Positions 54,538 through 64,000 of a DNA stretch of 64,000 nt are shown one piece after another. Where the stretch lies: positions 87,216 through 151,215 of the forward strand of contig JAKFUG010000004.1 of the NCBI GenBank assembly GCA_021732785.1. The letters run 5' to 3'. How positions within the stretch are numbered: the stretch's first letter is position 1; every line of letters begins with the position of its first letter. A program made the position numbers and the translations under genes. Source of the DNA: Planctomycetaceae bacterium (GTDB lineage: Bacteria; Planctomycetota; Planctomycetia; Planctomycetales; Planctomycetaceae). The notes beneath the pieces are model-generated. The model was not told where the DNA came from and searched no databases. It was given only the letters and a program-made list of their open reading frames with translations.

Positions 54538-57500
54538 TTGACGGAGCCATTGGAACCGACCCCGGCCGCGGTGGCCGAATCGTGGGTCACGGGAGTCGAG
54601 CGCAGTTTTCGCGCGCGCGATCCCGGTGCGTTCTTCGTCTTGCCGCGCGTGCTCCGCCGGGTCTTGCGGCACGAACTCGAGATCACCAGTCCGTGGGTCC
54701 GCATTCCGCATCGCAAAACGTATGTCGTCCGGCGCGACCGGCTGGTGTGGCTCGTGGCAATGGATGAACTCGGTGCGCCGGATGAAGCCTCGCTGCCGCA
54801 ATGGGTGGTGCTCATTGCCCGTCCGGAAGAAGACCAGCTCGCCAAGCTCTCGGCGACCGATCTGCGACGGATTTATTGGCGTCTGCTGTTTCACGCCCGC
54901 ATCGATGCAGTCATGCTGGACCGGACATCCTCCGAGCGGATGTCGATGGCTCAGGTGCGTCAACGGATCGATCAACTCGGCCAGGAGAAGTTTGACGAGA
55001 TTCGTGCGGTGCTGCGACAGGAAGCGTTCCTGATGCACCCCGAGCAGGTCCGCCAGGTCTATGCCGAGTTCGTGGCGGTCTTCAATGAACTGCTGGTGTT
55101 CGCCCCCGATTTGATTGCGTCCTATTTTCCGTCACTGGGAAACCCGGCGGAAGTGTCGAAAATCATTGATGTTGACTGCGCCCCGAAACCGCTGTTGGAA
55201 GCCGCTCGTCCGCCGGAGTTAGCGGACGCCGATCCCGCGATTCCTCCCGGTTTGGAAGTGGTCGAAACGTCCGCCGGGGAAGTATTGCAGGTCGTCACGC
55301 GAACCCCGTCGACGCCGAAATATCGCCGGTGGCTGCGTGCCGCGGAGCAAAGTCGCGCACGGGGAAATCACGCCCGCGCTGCACTGTACCGACAACTGGC
55401 ATGGACGGCCGCCCCCGCGGATGCCCTGGACGAAGCGGACGCGGCGCGCACGACCGATATTGCGACATTGGCGAATCGCCTGCAAGCAGCGCTGGAACTG
55501 GGCGATGCCGAAGCCCGCCGCTGGCAGGATCAGTTGCTCGCCGTGCTGCCCGGTGCCACGGAGGGTTTCTGGAACGCGAATCTCCGGCTGCTCTACGATC
55601 TGCAGAACGTCTGCGTGGACCATGAGCGCGAAGTCTACCGCGTCGATTTATGGCGGTGGATGCTCAGCGGTGGCGCTCGCCCATTGAAGCGCCCGCTGCC
55701 ACAGATGCGGACCGTGCTGATTGCCAAGCATCTGCGCTCCGCGAGTCGTCGACTCGGTGCGTTGCGGGTCGATCGGGATACACGGACCGCGTTAACGGAC
55801 CTGCTTCATCACGCGGCGGAACGGGCGGAGGAGTTATTGCGCGAACGCCTGCAGCCGATTGTTGTCGAAACGCTGCAAACCGTCGGCGCGGTCCCGAAAA
55901 CGGTCGTCGAGCGAGTCGCGTTCCATAAGCTTTCCGCGGAATTGATCGACAGCGTGGTGCAGCGCGGATTCCTCACTTTGGGGCACGTGCGGGATGCGTT
56001 CTCGCGCAACCAGATGAAACTCGCCGATCTTTCCGGACCGCAGGAATTTCTGCAAGGCGATGTGCTGTTACGGGCGGATCGTGAACTGGGGAATCGTCTC
56101 GAAGGGGTCTATCAGCGCGGACCGTTTTATCTGCGATGGTTGCAGCGAACGACCTCACTGGCGTTCGCCACTCCGGCAGGCCGGTTCATTACGAAGTATT
56201 TTTTGATGCCCTTCGGCGGCGCATTTCTGGCTTTGAAAGGATTGCACTATCTCTTCGAGGAAGGTCATGCACTCTTTGGTACCCCGCACGTCCACATCTA
56301 CGATCATGAGCGCATGCTCGTGCTGGGGCTGGTCCTGTTCCTCATTTTGCATGGACCGGGGATTCGTGAGATTCTGTGGACCACGTTGAAGCTCTTGTGG
56401 AAAGGGTTGACGCTCCTGCTCTTCGAAGCGCCGCGTGCGCTGTATGAATTCCCTCCGGTGGCGTGGCTGGTACGGAGTCTGCCCGGACTCGTCTTTCGCC
56501 GCTATTTACTGAGCCCGTTGATGATCGCCGCGTTGGCGTGGAAGGTGCTGCCGTTGCTGGGAGTGCCGATCATTCTCGACAAATGGGGCGCGATGGGCGT
56601 ACTGGTCGCGGCGTTCGTGGTGCTCAATTCCCGCATGGGACGTGATACCGAAGAACTGGTCTGGGAAGCGATCGGTCGCCTCTGGCACCGCCTGCAGGCC
56701 ACCGTCATCGTCGGGTTCTTCAACCTCATTATCGATGTCTTCCGACAGGTGATGGATGGCATCGAGCGCGTGCTGTACTCGGTGGACGAATGGCTCCGGT
56801 TCCGCAGTGGCGAATCAACCTTGTCGCTGTGGTTCAAAGCCGTTTTCGGGCTGGTGTGGAGCGTGGTCAACGCCGTCGTACGATTCTGCGTCACGCTGTT
56901 GATTGAACCGCAAGTCAATCCGATCAAGCATTTCCCGGTGGTGACGGTTTCGCACAAATTGATTCTGCCCATCGGCATCCCCCTCGCCAAAGCCCTCGAA
57001 GCGTTCTTCGACAAATACACCGCAGGCATTGTCGCGACGGCAATCGTGACCAGCATTCCAGGCGTCTTTGGTTTTCTCGCGTGGGAACTGAAAGAGAACT
57101 GGCGACTCTATGCGGCGAATCGCGCCAAAACATTGCGACCAGTGATCGTCGGCCATCATGGCGAAACAATGCTGCGGTTGTTGTCGCCCGGGTTTCATTC
57201 GGGGACCGTGCCGAAGCTGTTTGCCCGCCGTCGCCGCGTGGCCCGCAAGACCCGGCACTTGCCGCAGGTGAGTCGCGAAACGATCTACGAAGAGCGATTG
57301 CATCACGTCGCGGAAACCGTCCAGCACTTCGTGGACCGCGAATTCCTCGGATTGTTGCGCGAATCGCGCGCCTTGCATAATCTCCCGCTGACAGCAGCCA
57401 GCATGGCTTTATCAACGAACCGCATCGTTGCCCGGATTGCCCACGCCGAGTATCCGGAAACGCCGGCCGAGATCATGTGGATCGAGCAATCGGGCTGGTT

Positions 57501-57921
57501 GATGGCCTCCATCGGCGAACCGGGCTGGATCAACCGCCTCAGTCAGGAACAGCGTACGGTCATCGCGGCAGCACTGGCCGGATTATATCACCTTGCCGCG
57601 ACGAGTCTGGTGCGCGAGCACATTCAACAACAACTGGGCAAACCGCCGAATCCGTTCGACATCAACGACGATGGTCTCGTTGTGTGGCCGACGCGCTCCT
57701 TTGAAACCGAAGTGCATTATTCGCTGACCGAAGGGACTCAACTGACGCCGCGCCCCCGTTCCGTGGCCCGTTCGCTGGGGCTCGATCCGCTGCCCGCCGC
57801 GACGGTGATCTTCCGGCTCCATCCACTGGCCTGGACCGACTGGGAAGCCTTCTGGACCGCGGAAGCCGCTGCCTCGCCCCCCACGCCGCTGCTGCCCGAT
57901 GTTGCCGTCCTGCCAGCGTGA
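54538..57921 (+). CDS. Large multi-domain membrane protein of unknown function
   Basis: This protein has 1127 residues. The first about 520 residues are soluble, mostly helical, and contain regions like VWLVAMDELGAPDEASLPQW and a tetratricopeptide-like stretch (RARGNHARAALYRQLAW). Residues about 540-850 carry several hydrophobic segments (LVLGLVLFLILHG, MGVLVAAFVVLNS, AVFGLVWSVVNAVVRFC), so the middle is in the membrane. The C-terminal about 200 residues are again soluble (ARIAHAEYPETPAEIMWI). A TTG start is chosen because AGGAGG lies seven bases before it. No family was recognised; it heads the sigma/kinase cluster. Confidence 0.8.
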   Translation: MTEPLEPTPAAVAESWVTGVERSFRARDPGAFFVLPRVLRRVLRHELEITSPWVRIPHRKTYVVRRDRLVWLVAMDELGAPDEASLPQWVVLIARPEEDQLAKLSATDLRRIYWRLLFHARIDAVMLDRTSSERMSMAQVRQRIDQLGQEKFDEIRAVLRQEAFLMHPEQVRQVYAEFVAVFNELLVFAPDLIASYFPSLGNPAEVSKIIDVDCAPKPLLEAARPPELADADPAIPPGLEVVETSAGEVLQVVTRTPSTPKYRRWLRAAEQSRARGNHARAALYRQLAWTAAPADALDEADAARTTDIATLANRLQAALELGDAEARRWQDQLLAVLPGATEGFWNANLRLLYDLQNVCVDHEREVYRVDLWRWMLSGGARPLKRPLPQMRTVLIAKHLRSASRRLGALRVDRDTRTALTDLLHHAAERAEELLRERLQPIVVETLQTVGAVPKTVVERVAFHKLSAELIDSVVQRGFLTLGHVRDAFSRNQMKLADLSGPQEFLQGDVLLRADRELGNRLEGVYQRGPFYLRWLQRTTSLAFATPAGRFITKYFLMPFGGAFLALKGLHYLFEEGHALFGTPHVHIYDHERMLVLGLVLFLILHGPGIREILWTTLKLLWKGLTLLLFEAPRALYEFPPVAWLVRSLPGLVFRRYLLSPLMIAALAWKVLPLLGVPIILDKWGAMGVLVAAFVVLNSRMGRDTEELVWEAIGRLWHRLQATVIVGFFNLIIDVFRQVMDGIERVLYSVDEWLRFRSGESTLSLWFKAVFGLVWSVVNAVVRFCVTLLIEPQVNPIKHFPVVTVSHKLILPIGIPLAKALEAFFDKYTAGIVATAIVTSIPGVFGFLAWELKENWRLYAANRAKTLRPVIVGHHGETMLRLLSPGFHSGTVPKLFARRRRVARKTRHLPQVSRETIYEERLHHVAETVQHFVDREFLGLLRESRALHNLPLTAASMALSTNRIVARIAHAEYPETPAEIMWIEQSGWLMASIGEPGWINRLSQEQRTVIAAALAGLYHLAATSLVREHIQQQLGKPPNPFDINDDGLVVWPTRSFETEVHYSLTEGTQLTPRPRSVARSLGLDPLPAATVIFRLHPLAWTDWEAFWTAEAAASPPTPLLPDVAVLPA

Positions 57922-58019
57922 TGCCGAACGGCAAAAGCCCGGTGCGTTCTTCCGCGTGGCACGTTATGATTTGGGAATCGAAATCCCATTCCAGATGTGC
58001 CGCACACGGAAATTGAGCG

Positions 58020-58379
58020 ATGGCAAAGTGCGATCAGGGGTACTTGTGCGAAGTCTGCGGCGAAGAAGTCGAAGACATCACCGATAGCGACCTTTATCTG
58101 CGCTACGTCCTCGGTGAAGTCGAAGCCCGTTCGTTGATGACCGCCCCCGAACGCCATCTGCGCTGCAACCCAGTCGTCGCCCAGTTCATTGTCGATCCGG
58201 CTTTTCCGCCCATCATTGTCGATGGTCCATTCACCAAAAGCAATCTGGATCCGCTAGATGTCGCCCGGCGTGAAGAGCGAGTGACGCGCGCGTGGCAGCG
58301 GTTGCAGGAAGTCCGGGCGCTCGGCTTGCCGATCAGTGCGTATCCGTTGGATCGCATCCCGACGGAGCCTGCCGTATGA
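58020..58379 (+). CDS. CxxC zinc-ribbon-like small protein
   Basis: This protein has 119 residues. The N-terminus holds a CEVCGEEVEDITDSDLYLRY segment, then RHLRCNPVVAQFIVDP, a likely metal-binding pair of motifs. The rest is helical (ERVTRAWQRLQEVRALG). The stop overlaps the start of the sigma-factor gene by four bases (ATGA), so the two are coupled. I recall similar proteins only from Planctomycetes; the function is unknown and regulation of the sigma factor is only a guess. Confidence 0.8.
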   Translation: MAKCDQGYLCEVCGEEVEDITDSDLYLRYVLGEVEARSLMTAPERHLRCNPVVAQFIVDPAFPPIIVDGPFTKSNLDPLDVARREERVTRAWQRLQEVRALGLPISAYPLDRIPTEPAV

Positions 58380-59035
58380 CCGCCAGCCTGTGGCCCGATT
58401 CCAGCGCCCAGCAAAATCTGCTTGTCCAGGCGGGACATGGCGATCGCAACGCGATGAACCAATTGCTGGAGTTGCACCGCGCGGCACTCCGCCGGGTCGT
58501 TCAGATGCGGCTCGACCGGGCCATTGCCCGCCGCGTCGACGCCAGCGATATCGTGCAGGATGTCCTGCTCGAAGCGAATGACCGATTGGCCGATTACCTC
58601 GCCGATCCGCGGATGCCGTTTCATCTGTGGCTGCGACACATGGCGAAGGATCGCATCATCGAGATGCACCGCCGTCACCGCGGGGCCCAACGCCGCAGCC
58701 TGGACCGCGAACAATCGCTGGCGTCGCCACAGTACGGCGATCAATCGTCGATGAATCTGGCCCAGATGCTGGTCGATCACGAATTGACCCCCGCCGCGGA
58801 GAACATTCGCCGGGAACTCGAACAGCGCTTTATCGTCGCCGTGGATCAACTCGAAGAGGACGACCGGGATATCATTCTGATGCGGCACTTTGAACAACTC
58901 GGCAACAGCGAAGCCGCGGTCGCCCTCGGTTTATCCCCCGCCGCCGCCGGGATGCGACACCTGCGCGCGCTGCGAAAACTGCGGGCAATCCTCGGCGAAC
59001 GACCGTCGTTGAATGGTGAGAACACGTCATCCTAA
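58376..59035 (+). CDS. ECF-type RNA polymerase sigma-70 factor
   Basis: This 219-residue sigma factor has region 2 with ARRVDASDIVQDVLLEAN (about 61) and LWLRHMAKDRIIEMHRRH (about 85), and region 4 with QLEEDDRDIILMRHFEQL (about 165) followed by the helix-turn-helix-like SEAAVALGLSPAAAGMRHLR. No anti-sigma factor lies beside it. The neighbouring Ser/Thr kinase fits the planctomycete group of ECF factors linked to kinases. The TAA stop lies inside the R5 repeat. Confidence 0.9.
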   Translation: MTASLWPDSSAQQNLLVQAGHGDRNAMNQLLELHRAALRRVVQMRLDRAIARRVDASDIVQDVLLEANDRLADYLADPRMPFHLWLRHMAKDRIIEMHRRHRGAQRRSLDREQSLASPQYGDQSSMNLAQMLVDHELTPAAENIRRELEQRFIVAVDQLEEDDRDIILMRHFEQLGNSEAAVALGLSPAAAGMRHLRALRKLRAILGERPSLNGENTSS

Positions 59036-59106
59036 CGAGCCCGGAGCGCAAGCGACGGGTTCCGTTGAACGAGAAGAACCTGTCGCTTGCGCTCCGGGCT
59101 CGTTAG
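59032..59106. repeat. R5 inverted-repeat element, copy 2, overlapping a stop codon
   Basis: The arms ctaacgagcccggagcgcaa and ttgcgctccgggctcgttag enclose a short variable loop. The first bases (taa) are the stop codon of the sigma-factor gene. The kinase gene starts 20 bases after the element. Confidence 0.85.
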
Positions 59107-59125
59107 TTGTTTTTGAATCATAACC

Positions 59126-60814
59126 ATGCCCCAACTCAATACACCCTCCGATACCGACACCATCCTTGCGGAAGCGCTGGACCAACTCCTCGCGCAGTCG
59201 CGCGGGGGGAAACACGCCGATCTGGAAAGCACGATCCGTCAACACCCGGAGCTTGAACAGGAACTCCGCGAGCTCTGGGCGACGATGATGTTCGCCGAGG
59301 ATTTCGCCAGTTTTTCGGGCGATCTGGATGCGCTGACAGTCACACCTCGGGACGCATCAGCGCCAGATGCCGCGCCGGCCCCGCGTGATTTTGGCGATTA
59401 TGAGTTGCAGGATGAAATCGGCCGCGGTGGCATGGGTGTGGTCTATCGGGCACGGCAGAAGAGCCTCAATCGGACCGTTGCACTGAAGATGATTCTGCGC
59501 GGCGATCTCGCTTCATCCGACGACCTCGCCCGCTTTCAGGCCGAAGCTGAGTCCGCGGCGAAGGTGCTGCATCCTCATATCGTGCCGGTATACGAAGTCG
59601 GCGAAGTCGACGGCCGCCCATACTTCAGCATGAAGCTGATCGAAGGGACCACCCTCGCGCGCCGCTTAGCCGATGGTCCGCTCCCATCCCGTCAGGCCGC
59701 CGAGATGCTCGTCCCCATCTGCCGGGCCATTGCCGATGCGCATCGACAGGGCGTGCTGCATCGGGATTTGAAGCCGTCGAACATTCTCATTGATCGCGAA
59801 GGCCGCACCTTCGTCACCGACTTCGGTCTTGCCAAGCGGATTAACACCACCGATGGGGATGCCTCATTGTCGGGCAGTTTGACACAAAGCGGTGCGATCA
59901 TCGGCACGCCGGGATACATGGCCCCCGAGCAAGCCGCCGGACAGCGCGGCGAAGTCAGCCCTGCCACCGACGTCTACAGCCTCGGGGCGATTCTGTATGC
60001 GATGCTTACCGGGCGGCCGCCGTTTCAGGCCCCGTCGGCACTCGATACAGTGATGATGGTCCTCGAACAGGATCCGTTGCCGCCGCGGATGCTCAACCCG
60101 AAGGCACATCCCGATCTGGAAATGATCGCGCTGAAATGCCTGCAAAAACCGGCCGATTTGCGATACGCCGATGCCGACGCACTCGCCGATGATTTGCAAG
60201 CGTTTCTGGCCAATGAACCGATCGCCGCCCGGTCATCGCAGTTCACGCAGATCATTACCCGCGCGTTTCGAGAAACGCATCACGCCGCAGTTCTCGAAAA
60301 CTGGGGCTTGCTGTGGATGTGGCACAGCCTCGTCGTGCTCATCCTGTGTACCGTCACGAATCTGATGCAGGCCAACGGCGTGACCACCCGCGTGGCGTAT
60401 GTCGGCCTGTGGGGCTTCGGCGTCGGTGCCTGGGCGGCGATCTTCTGGGAACTGCGTCGCCGCGCGGGACCGATCACCTTTGTGGAACGTCAGATTGCCC
60501 ACATCTGGGCGGGCAGCACAATTTCGAGCACGCTGCTGTTTGCACTGGAATGGATGCAGGACTTGCCCGCGCTCACGTTGTCACCCGTGCTTGCGCTCAT
60601 CGCGGGAAGCGTGTTTCTCGTGAAGGCGGGGATTCTCTCGGGGAAATTCTACATCCAGGCGGTCATCCTCTACGCGATGGCATTCGTGATGATCGCCCTG
60701 CAAAAGAACCCGCACGGCGACTTCGGCCTCACCCTCTACGGCCTCGCCCTCGGCCTCAGCTTCTTCATCCCCGGCTGGAAATACTGGAAGCAGCGCACTG
60801 CAACGAAGAGTTGA
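59126..60814 (+). CDS. Ser/Thr protein kinase with C-terminal membrane domain
   Basis: This protein has 562 residues. A helical N-terminal segment (about 1-75, DLESTIRQHPELEQELREL) is typical of planctomycete kinases. The Hanks-type kinase domain covers about 90-360: GRGGMGVVYRAR (G loop), VALKM (lysine), LHRDLKPSNILID (catalytic loop), TDFGLAKR (DFG) and GTPGYMAPEQAAG (activation/APE). The last about 190 residues hold about six transmembrane helices, so the kinase domain faces the cytoplasm. It follows the ECF sigma gene by 90 bases and probably controls the same pathway. Confidence 0.93.
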   Translation: MPQLNTPSDTDTILAEALDQLLAQSRGGKHADLESTIRQHPELEQELRELWATMMFAEDFASFSGDLDALTVTPRDASAPDAAPAPRDFGDYELQDEIGRGGMGVVYRARQKSLNRTVALKMILRGDLASSDDLARFQAEAESAAKVLHPHIVPVYEVGEVDGRPYFSMKLIEGTTLARRLADGPLPSRQAAEMLVPICRAIADAHRQGVLHRDLKPSNILIDREGRTFVTDFGLAKRINTTDGDASLSGSLTQSGAIIGTPGYMAPEQAAGQRGEVSPATDVYSLGAILYAMLTGRPPFQAPSALDTVMMVLEQDPLPPRMLNPKAHPDLEMIALKCLQKPADLRYADADALADDLQAFLANEPIAARSSQFTQIITRAFRETHHAAVLENWGLLWMWHSLVVLILCTVTNLMQANGVTTRVAYVGLWGFGVGAWAAIFWELRRRAGPITFVERQIAHIWAGSTISSTLLFALEWMQDLPALTLSPVLALIAGSVFLVKAGILSGKFYIQAVILYAMAFVMIALQKNPHGDFGLTLYGLALGLSFFIPGWKYWKQRTATKS

Positions 60815-60829
60815 GGAGCAGAGAGTTTT

Positions 60830-60907
60830 GCCACAAGAGGCACAGAAGCCACAAAAAGGATTTCCCAGGCCTTCGGATTCTTTTGTGACCTTTGTGCCTC
60901 TTGTGGC
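60830..60907. repeat. R11 inverted-repeat element
   Basis: The arms gccacaagaggcacagaagc (extended by cacaaaa) and ttttgtgacctttgtgcctc (extended by ttgtggc) pair almost fully around about 24 bases. It sits between the convergent ends of the kinase gene and the DUF4058 gene, a likely two-way terminator. It occurs once in the window. Confidence 0.8.
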
Positions 60908-60917
60908 GAGAAGCTCT

Positions 60918-61643
60918 TCAAATTGCCGCGGCAATACGCAGTGCGCGGCATGAGTCGAGATACGTCTTTTCCAGGTCCACGGGGATCATCGGGCCATCGT
61001 GCAGATAGAGTGGCAGCGTGGGCAGTGGCGAGCCGATGTTCAGGGGCGTGTGCCAGAGTTCCAGTTTCATCCGCTCACCGCTTAATCGTGGTCGGTAAGA
61101 ACGGGCAAACAACTGACCCGATTGGACAACCGATTCTTCCGCATCGAGTCGGTCCAGTAGTGCATGATGCAAATCCGCCCGGCGTTCGGTGACGATATCC
61201 ACCACGAGCAATCCGAGTTTGGTTTGCAGATATCGTTCGCACTTCGCCACAAAGCTCTCACGGCTGTCGGGACGATCTTTGTTAGACGGGCTGACGATTT
61301 CAATCGCGCCCGCCAATCGTCGGGGTCGGTCCGGTGCGTAGATTTCAACGGCAACGATATCAGTCCAGGCTGGAAGATCGATGACCGCAGTCGGCGCGGG
61401 AGGCAACCATGCCGGTTCTGTCGCGCCATCATCGGTTCCACTAACAACGGCGTCCCCGGCATCTTCGGTCGCTTCCAGTGCCGCCACGTCAATTTCAAGC
61501 TGAAACTGCACGTTCGGCTCGGCAAACCATCCCGCGGGCAAACGTTGGTTCAAGTCCGCTGCCAGCATGATGGCCCACGTCTGATGGAACCCATGCCAGT
61601 CACGAACCTGTTCCAACGCACCGCTGAAATGATCGAGAAGCAT
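60918..61643 (-). CDS. DUF4058 family protein
   Basis: This protein has 241 residues. It has the DUF4058 marks WHGFHQTWAIMLAADLNQRL near the start, the IEIVSPSNKDRPDSRESFV core (PSNK motif) and the C-terminal LPLYLHDGPMIPVDLEKTY. The middle part is related in fold to restriction-nuclease-like families (Uma2-like) as I understand it; the function is unknown. A GAGAG site precedes the ATG. It lies 20 bases after sucC in the same direction. Confidence 0.88.
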   Translation of the reverse strand: MLLDHFSGALEQVRDWHGFHQTWAIMLAADLNQRLPAGWFAEPNVQFQLEIDVAALEATEDAGDAVVSGTDDGATEPAWLPPAPTAVIDLPAWTDIVAVEIYAPDRPRRLAGAIEIVSPSNKDRPDSRESFVAKCERYLQTKLGLLVVDIVTERRADLHHALLDRLDAEESVVQSGQLFARSYRPRLSGERMKLELWHTPLNIGSPLPTLPLYLHDGPMIPVDLEKTYLDSCRALRIAAAI

Positions 61644-61662
61644 AAGCGGCTCTCAGATTGCA

Positions 61663-62844
<1,182 letters not shown>

Positions 62845-63163
62845 AGGGCAGGCAGATTCGCATCTGGGGAGGGAATTCGGGCACAACGGGTCGCCCCTAT
62901 GATATCGCCACCCGCGACGATGACCAAGCGTCTTGGCCGCCCGTCAATATCGGGCGGAAATCCGTTATGATTCGCCCGCCGGATTCCCCCGGTCAATCAA
63001 CGTATTGCGCGGGGCATCAAACGCTTTGAAAGGAATGATGTCGGGAGCCAACTGGAGTGTGCCAATGGCTCTGCCAGTGTCTTTTTCGTTGGAAGTCCTG
63101 GTGATTGATTGCACTGGCAGAGCCAGTGGCACACGCTAAAAACAGTCCTTCGAGGAAACCGCC
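62845..63163. repeat. 319-base divergent gap holding R1 copy 4
   Basis: R1 copy 4 (63057-63134) has arms gtgccaatggctctgccagt and ggcagagccagtggcacac around about 28 variable bases. The rest of the gap should carry the sucC promoter on the minus strand and that of the membrane gene on the plus strand; none could be assigned with confidence. Confidence 0.75.
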
Positions 63164-63709
63164 ATGCTCATCGTTCCCCTCTTGATTCCGATTGTGTTGT
63201 GTACCGTGGGCTTGTTTTTTGCCAGTTTTCTCTCGTGGATGGTGCTACCGTTCCATCGCAAAGACTGGGTGAAAATGCCCAACGAAGACGTGGTTTGGGA
63301 AGCCTTACGGAATGCCGCCGTCACGCCCGGCAACTACATGGTCCCCGGCGTGTGCGATCCTAAAGAGATGCAGACGGAAGCCCATCAGGCGAAGATCAAG
63401 CAGGGCCCGGTCGGCGTGGTGACGATCTTTCCCGGCCTGAGCATGGGCCGCAATCTCGGGCTGACGGTCCTTTACTTTTTCGTAACGAGCATCTGCCTGG
63501 CGTATCTCGCGCGGCTGGGACTCCCCGTCGGTGCGCCGTTTCTCGACGTGCTCCGCTTCGTCTCGACCGCCGCGTTCATGACCTACCTCTCGGGCATCGT
63601 CTCCCACGCCATCTGGTTCCACTGCCGCATTGTGGGCCACGTGATTGAATCGGTGGCCTACGCCGCGATCGCCGGGCTGATCTTCGCGATCTTCTGGCCG
63701 GGTACGTGA
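63164..63709 (+). CDS. Predicted integral membrane protein
   Basis: This 181-residue protein has an N-terminal transmembrane helix (about residues 2-28), a soluble stretch (HRKDWVKMPNEDVVWEALRN), and three further hydrophobic segments (about 98-118, 130-148 and 160-178). A GAGG ribosome site lies before the ATG. The middle segment PGNYMVPGVCDPKEM may be a conserved loop. I recall similar proteins of unknown function in other bacteria but cannot name the family. Confidence 0.78.
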   Translation: MLIVPLLIPIVLCTVGLFFASFLSWMVLPFHRKDWVKMPNEDVVWEALRNAAVTPGNYMVPGVCDPKEMQTEAHQAKIKQGPVGVVTIFPGLSMGRNLGLTVLYFFVTSICLAYLARLGLPVGAPFLDVLRFVSTAAFMTYLSGIVSHAIWFHCRIVGHVIESVAYAAIAGLIFAIFWPGT

Positions 63710-63775
63710 TCGTGGGAAGAAGGTGTATGATGTTTGCAAATCGTGCATCAAGGGATGACAGGTAGGGATGTCACC

Positions 63776-63994
63776 ATGAATATCCAACTCACTCCGCAGC
63801 AACTGCCGGCGCTGGATTCCCGCGAGGGCGGAGCGCCGCGCGTCATCGATCCGCGCAATAATGTCGCCTATGTGCTGATCAGTGAAGCGGAATACGAGAC
63901 CGTGCGGGAAGTTCTCGAGGACGAACAGCGACAGCAAGCCATCCACGCGATCGGAATGCGGAACGCCATTGGTCGCATGGAAGAGACCCCATGA
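63776..63994 (+). CDS. Probable antitoxin of a type II toxin-antitoxin pair
   Basis: This protein has 72 residues. The core RVIDPRNNVAYVLISEAEYE, followed by VREVLEDEQRQQAIHAIG, resembles short antitoxin or regulatory proteins that read VDPETGREYVLI and the like. The stop overlaps the next start by four bases (ATGA), the usual coupling of such pairs. The start is taken at the ATG before NIQLTPQQL; an upstream ATG at 63734 is less likely. Confidence 0.6.
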   Translation: MNIQLTPQQLPALDSREGGAPRVIDPRNNVAYVLISEAEYETVREVLEDEQRQQAIHAIGMRNAIGRMEETP

Positions 63995-64000
63995 TTCGGC
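63991..64000 (+). CDS. Start of the next gene, cut by the window end (probable toxin)
   Basis: An ATG overlaps the antitoxin stop and begins MIR before the sequence ends. A PemK/MazF-type toxin would fit this position and opening, but ten bases cannot show it. Confidence 0.35.

Overview
The window looks like a chromosomal piece of a planctomycete (phylum Planctomycetota, most likely order Planctomycetales). Lineage-typical families are present: a PSCyt1/DUF1549/DUF1553 protein with a DUF1501 protein, a PVC-type CxxCH dehydrogenase-like protein, an ECF sigma factor next to a Ser/Thr kinase, DUF4175 and VWA membrane proteins, DUF4058, and many long secreted proteins. Base composition is G+C rich, so most long antisense reading frames are shadows. 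No rRNA, tRNA, prophage, transposase or CRISPR array was recognised.

Layout. 1-9.4 kb: htpG, small membrane or secreted proteins, a large CxxCH/HEAT-repeat secreted protein and a PDZ protein. 9.4-19.7 kb: mostly exported hydrolases and redox proteins (prolyl oligopeptidase, alpha/beta hydrolase, SGNH acetylesterase-like protein, sugar-dehydrogenase/cytochrome fusion, pectate-lyase-like beta-helix). 19.8-25.5 kb: an aminotransferase, a DUF6630-like protein, an SMP-30 protein, a YhaM-like OB/HD nuclease and an M43 metalloprotease. 25.7-32.8 kb: a three-gene operon of a VWA membrane protein, a DUF4175 coiled-coil protein and a proline-rich secreted protein. 32.9-38.4 kb: a PSD1/DUF1501 pair split by a DUF104/PIN toxin-antitoxin pair. 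38.6-47.0 kb: a complete F-type ATP synthase operon (atpZ-I-B-E-F-H-A-G-D-C), interrupted by a four-helix-bundle (S23) cassette and by intergenic repeats. 47.4-54.2 kb: a beta-propeller protein, a receiver/HATPase regulator, an HpcH/HpaI aldolase, rarA with a probable 6S RNA upstream, and a PhoD-like phosphatase. 54.5-60.8 kb: a cluster of a 1127-residue membrane protein of unknown function, a CxxC protein, an ECF sigma factor and a Ser/Thr kinase. 60.9-64 kb: DUF4058, sucC without an adjacent sucD, a membrane protein, and the start of a second toxin-antitoxin pair.

The strongest unexplained signal is the number of short inverted-repeat elements between genes. At least eleven families can be seen by eye (called R1-R11 here). 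R1 occurs four times, R2 and R3 three times, and R4, R5 and R6 twice; the rest are single copies. In R1 and R2 each arm is itself a small hairpin. Copies often touch start or stop codons, and some supply the stop codon. The ATP synthase operon carries such an insertion at four internal junctions. The other main non-coding finding is the probable 6S RNA at about 51.8-52.0 kb.
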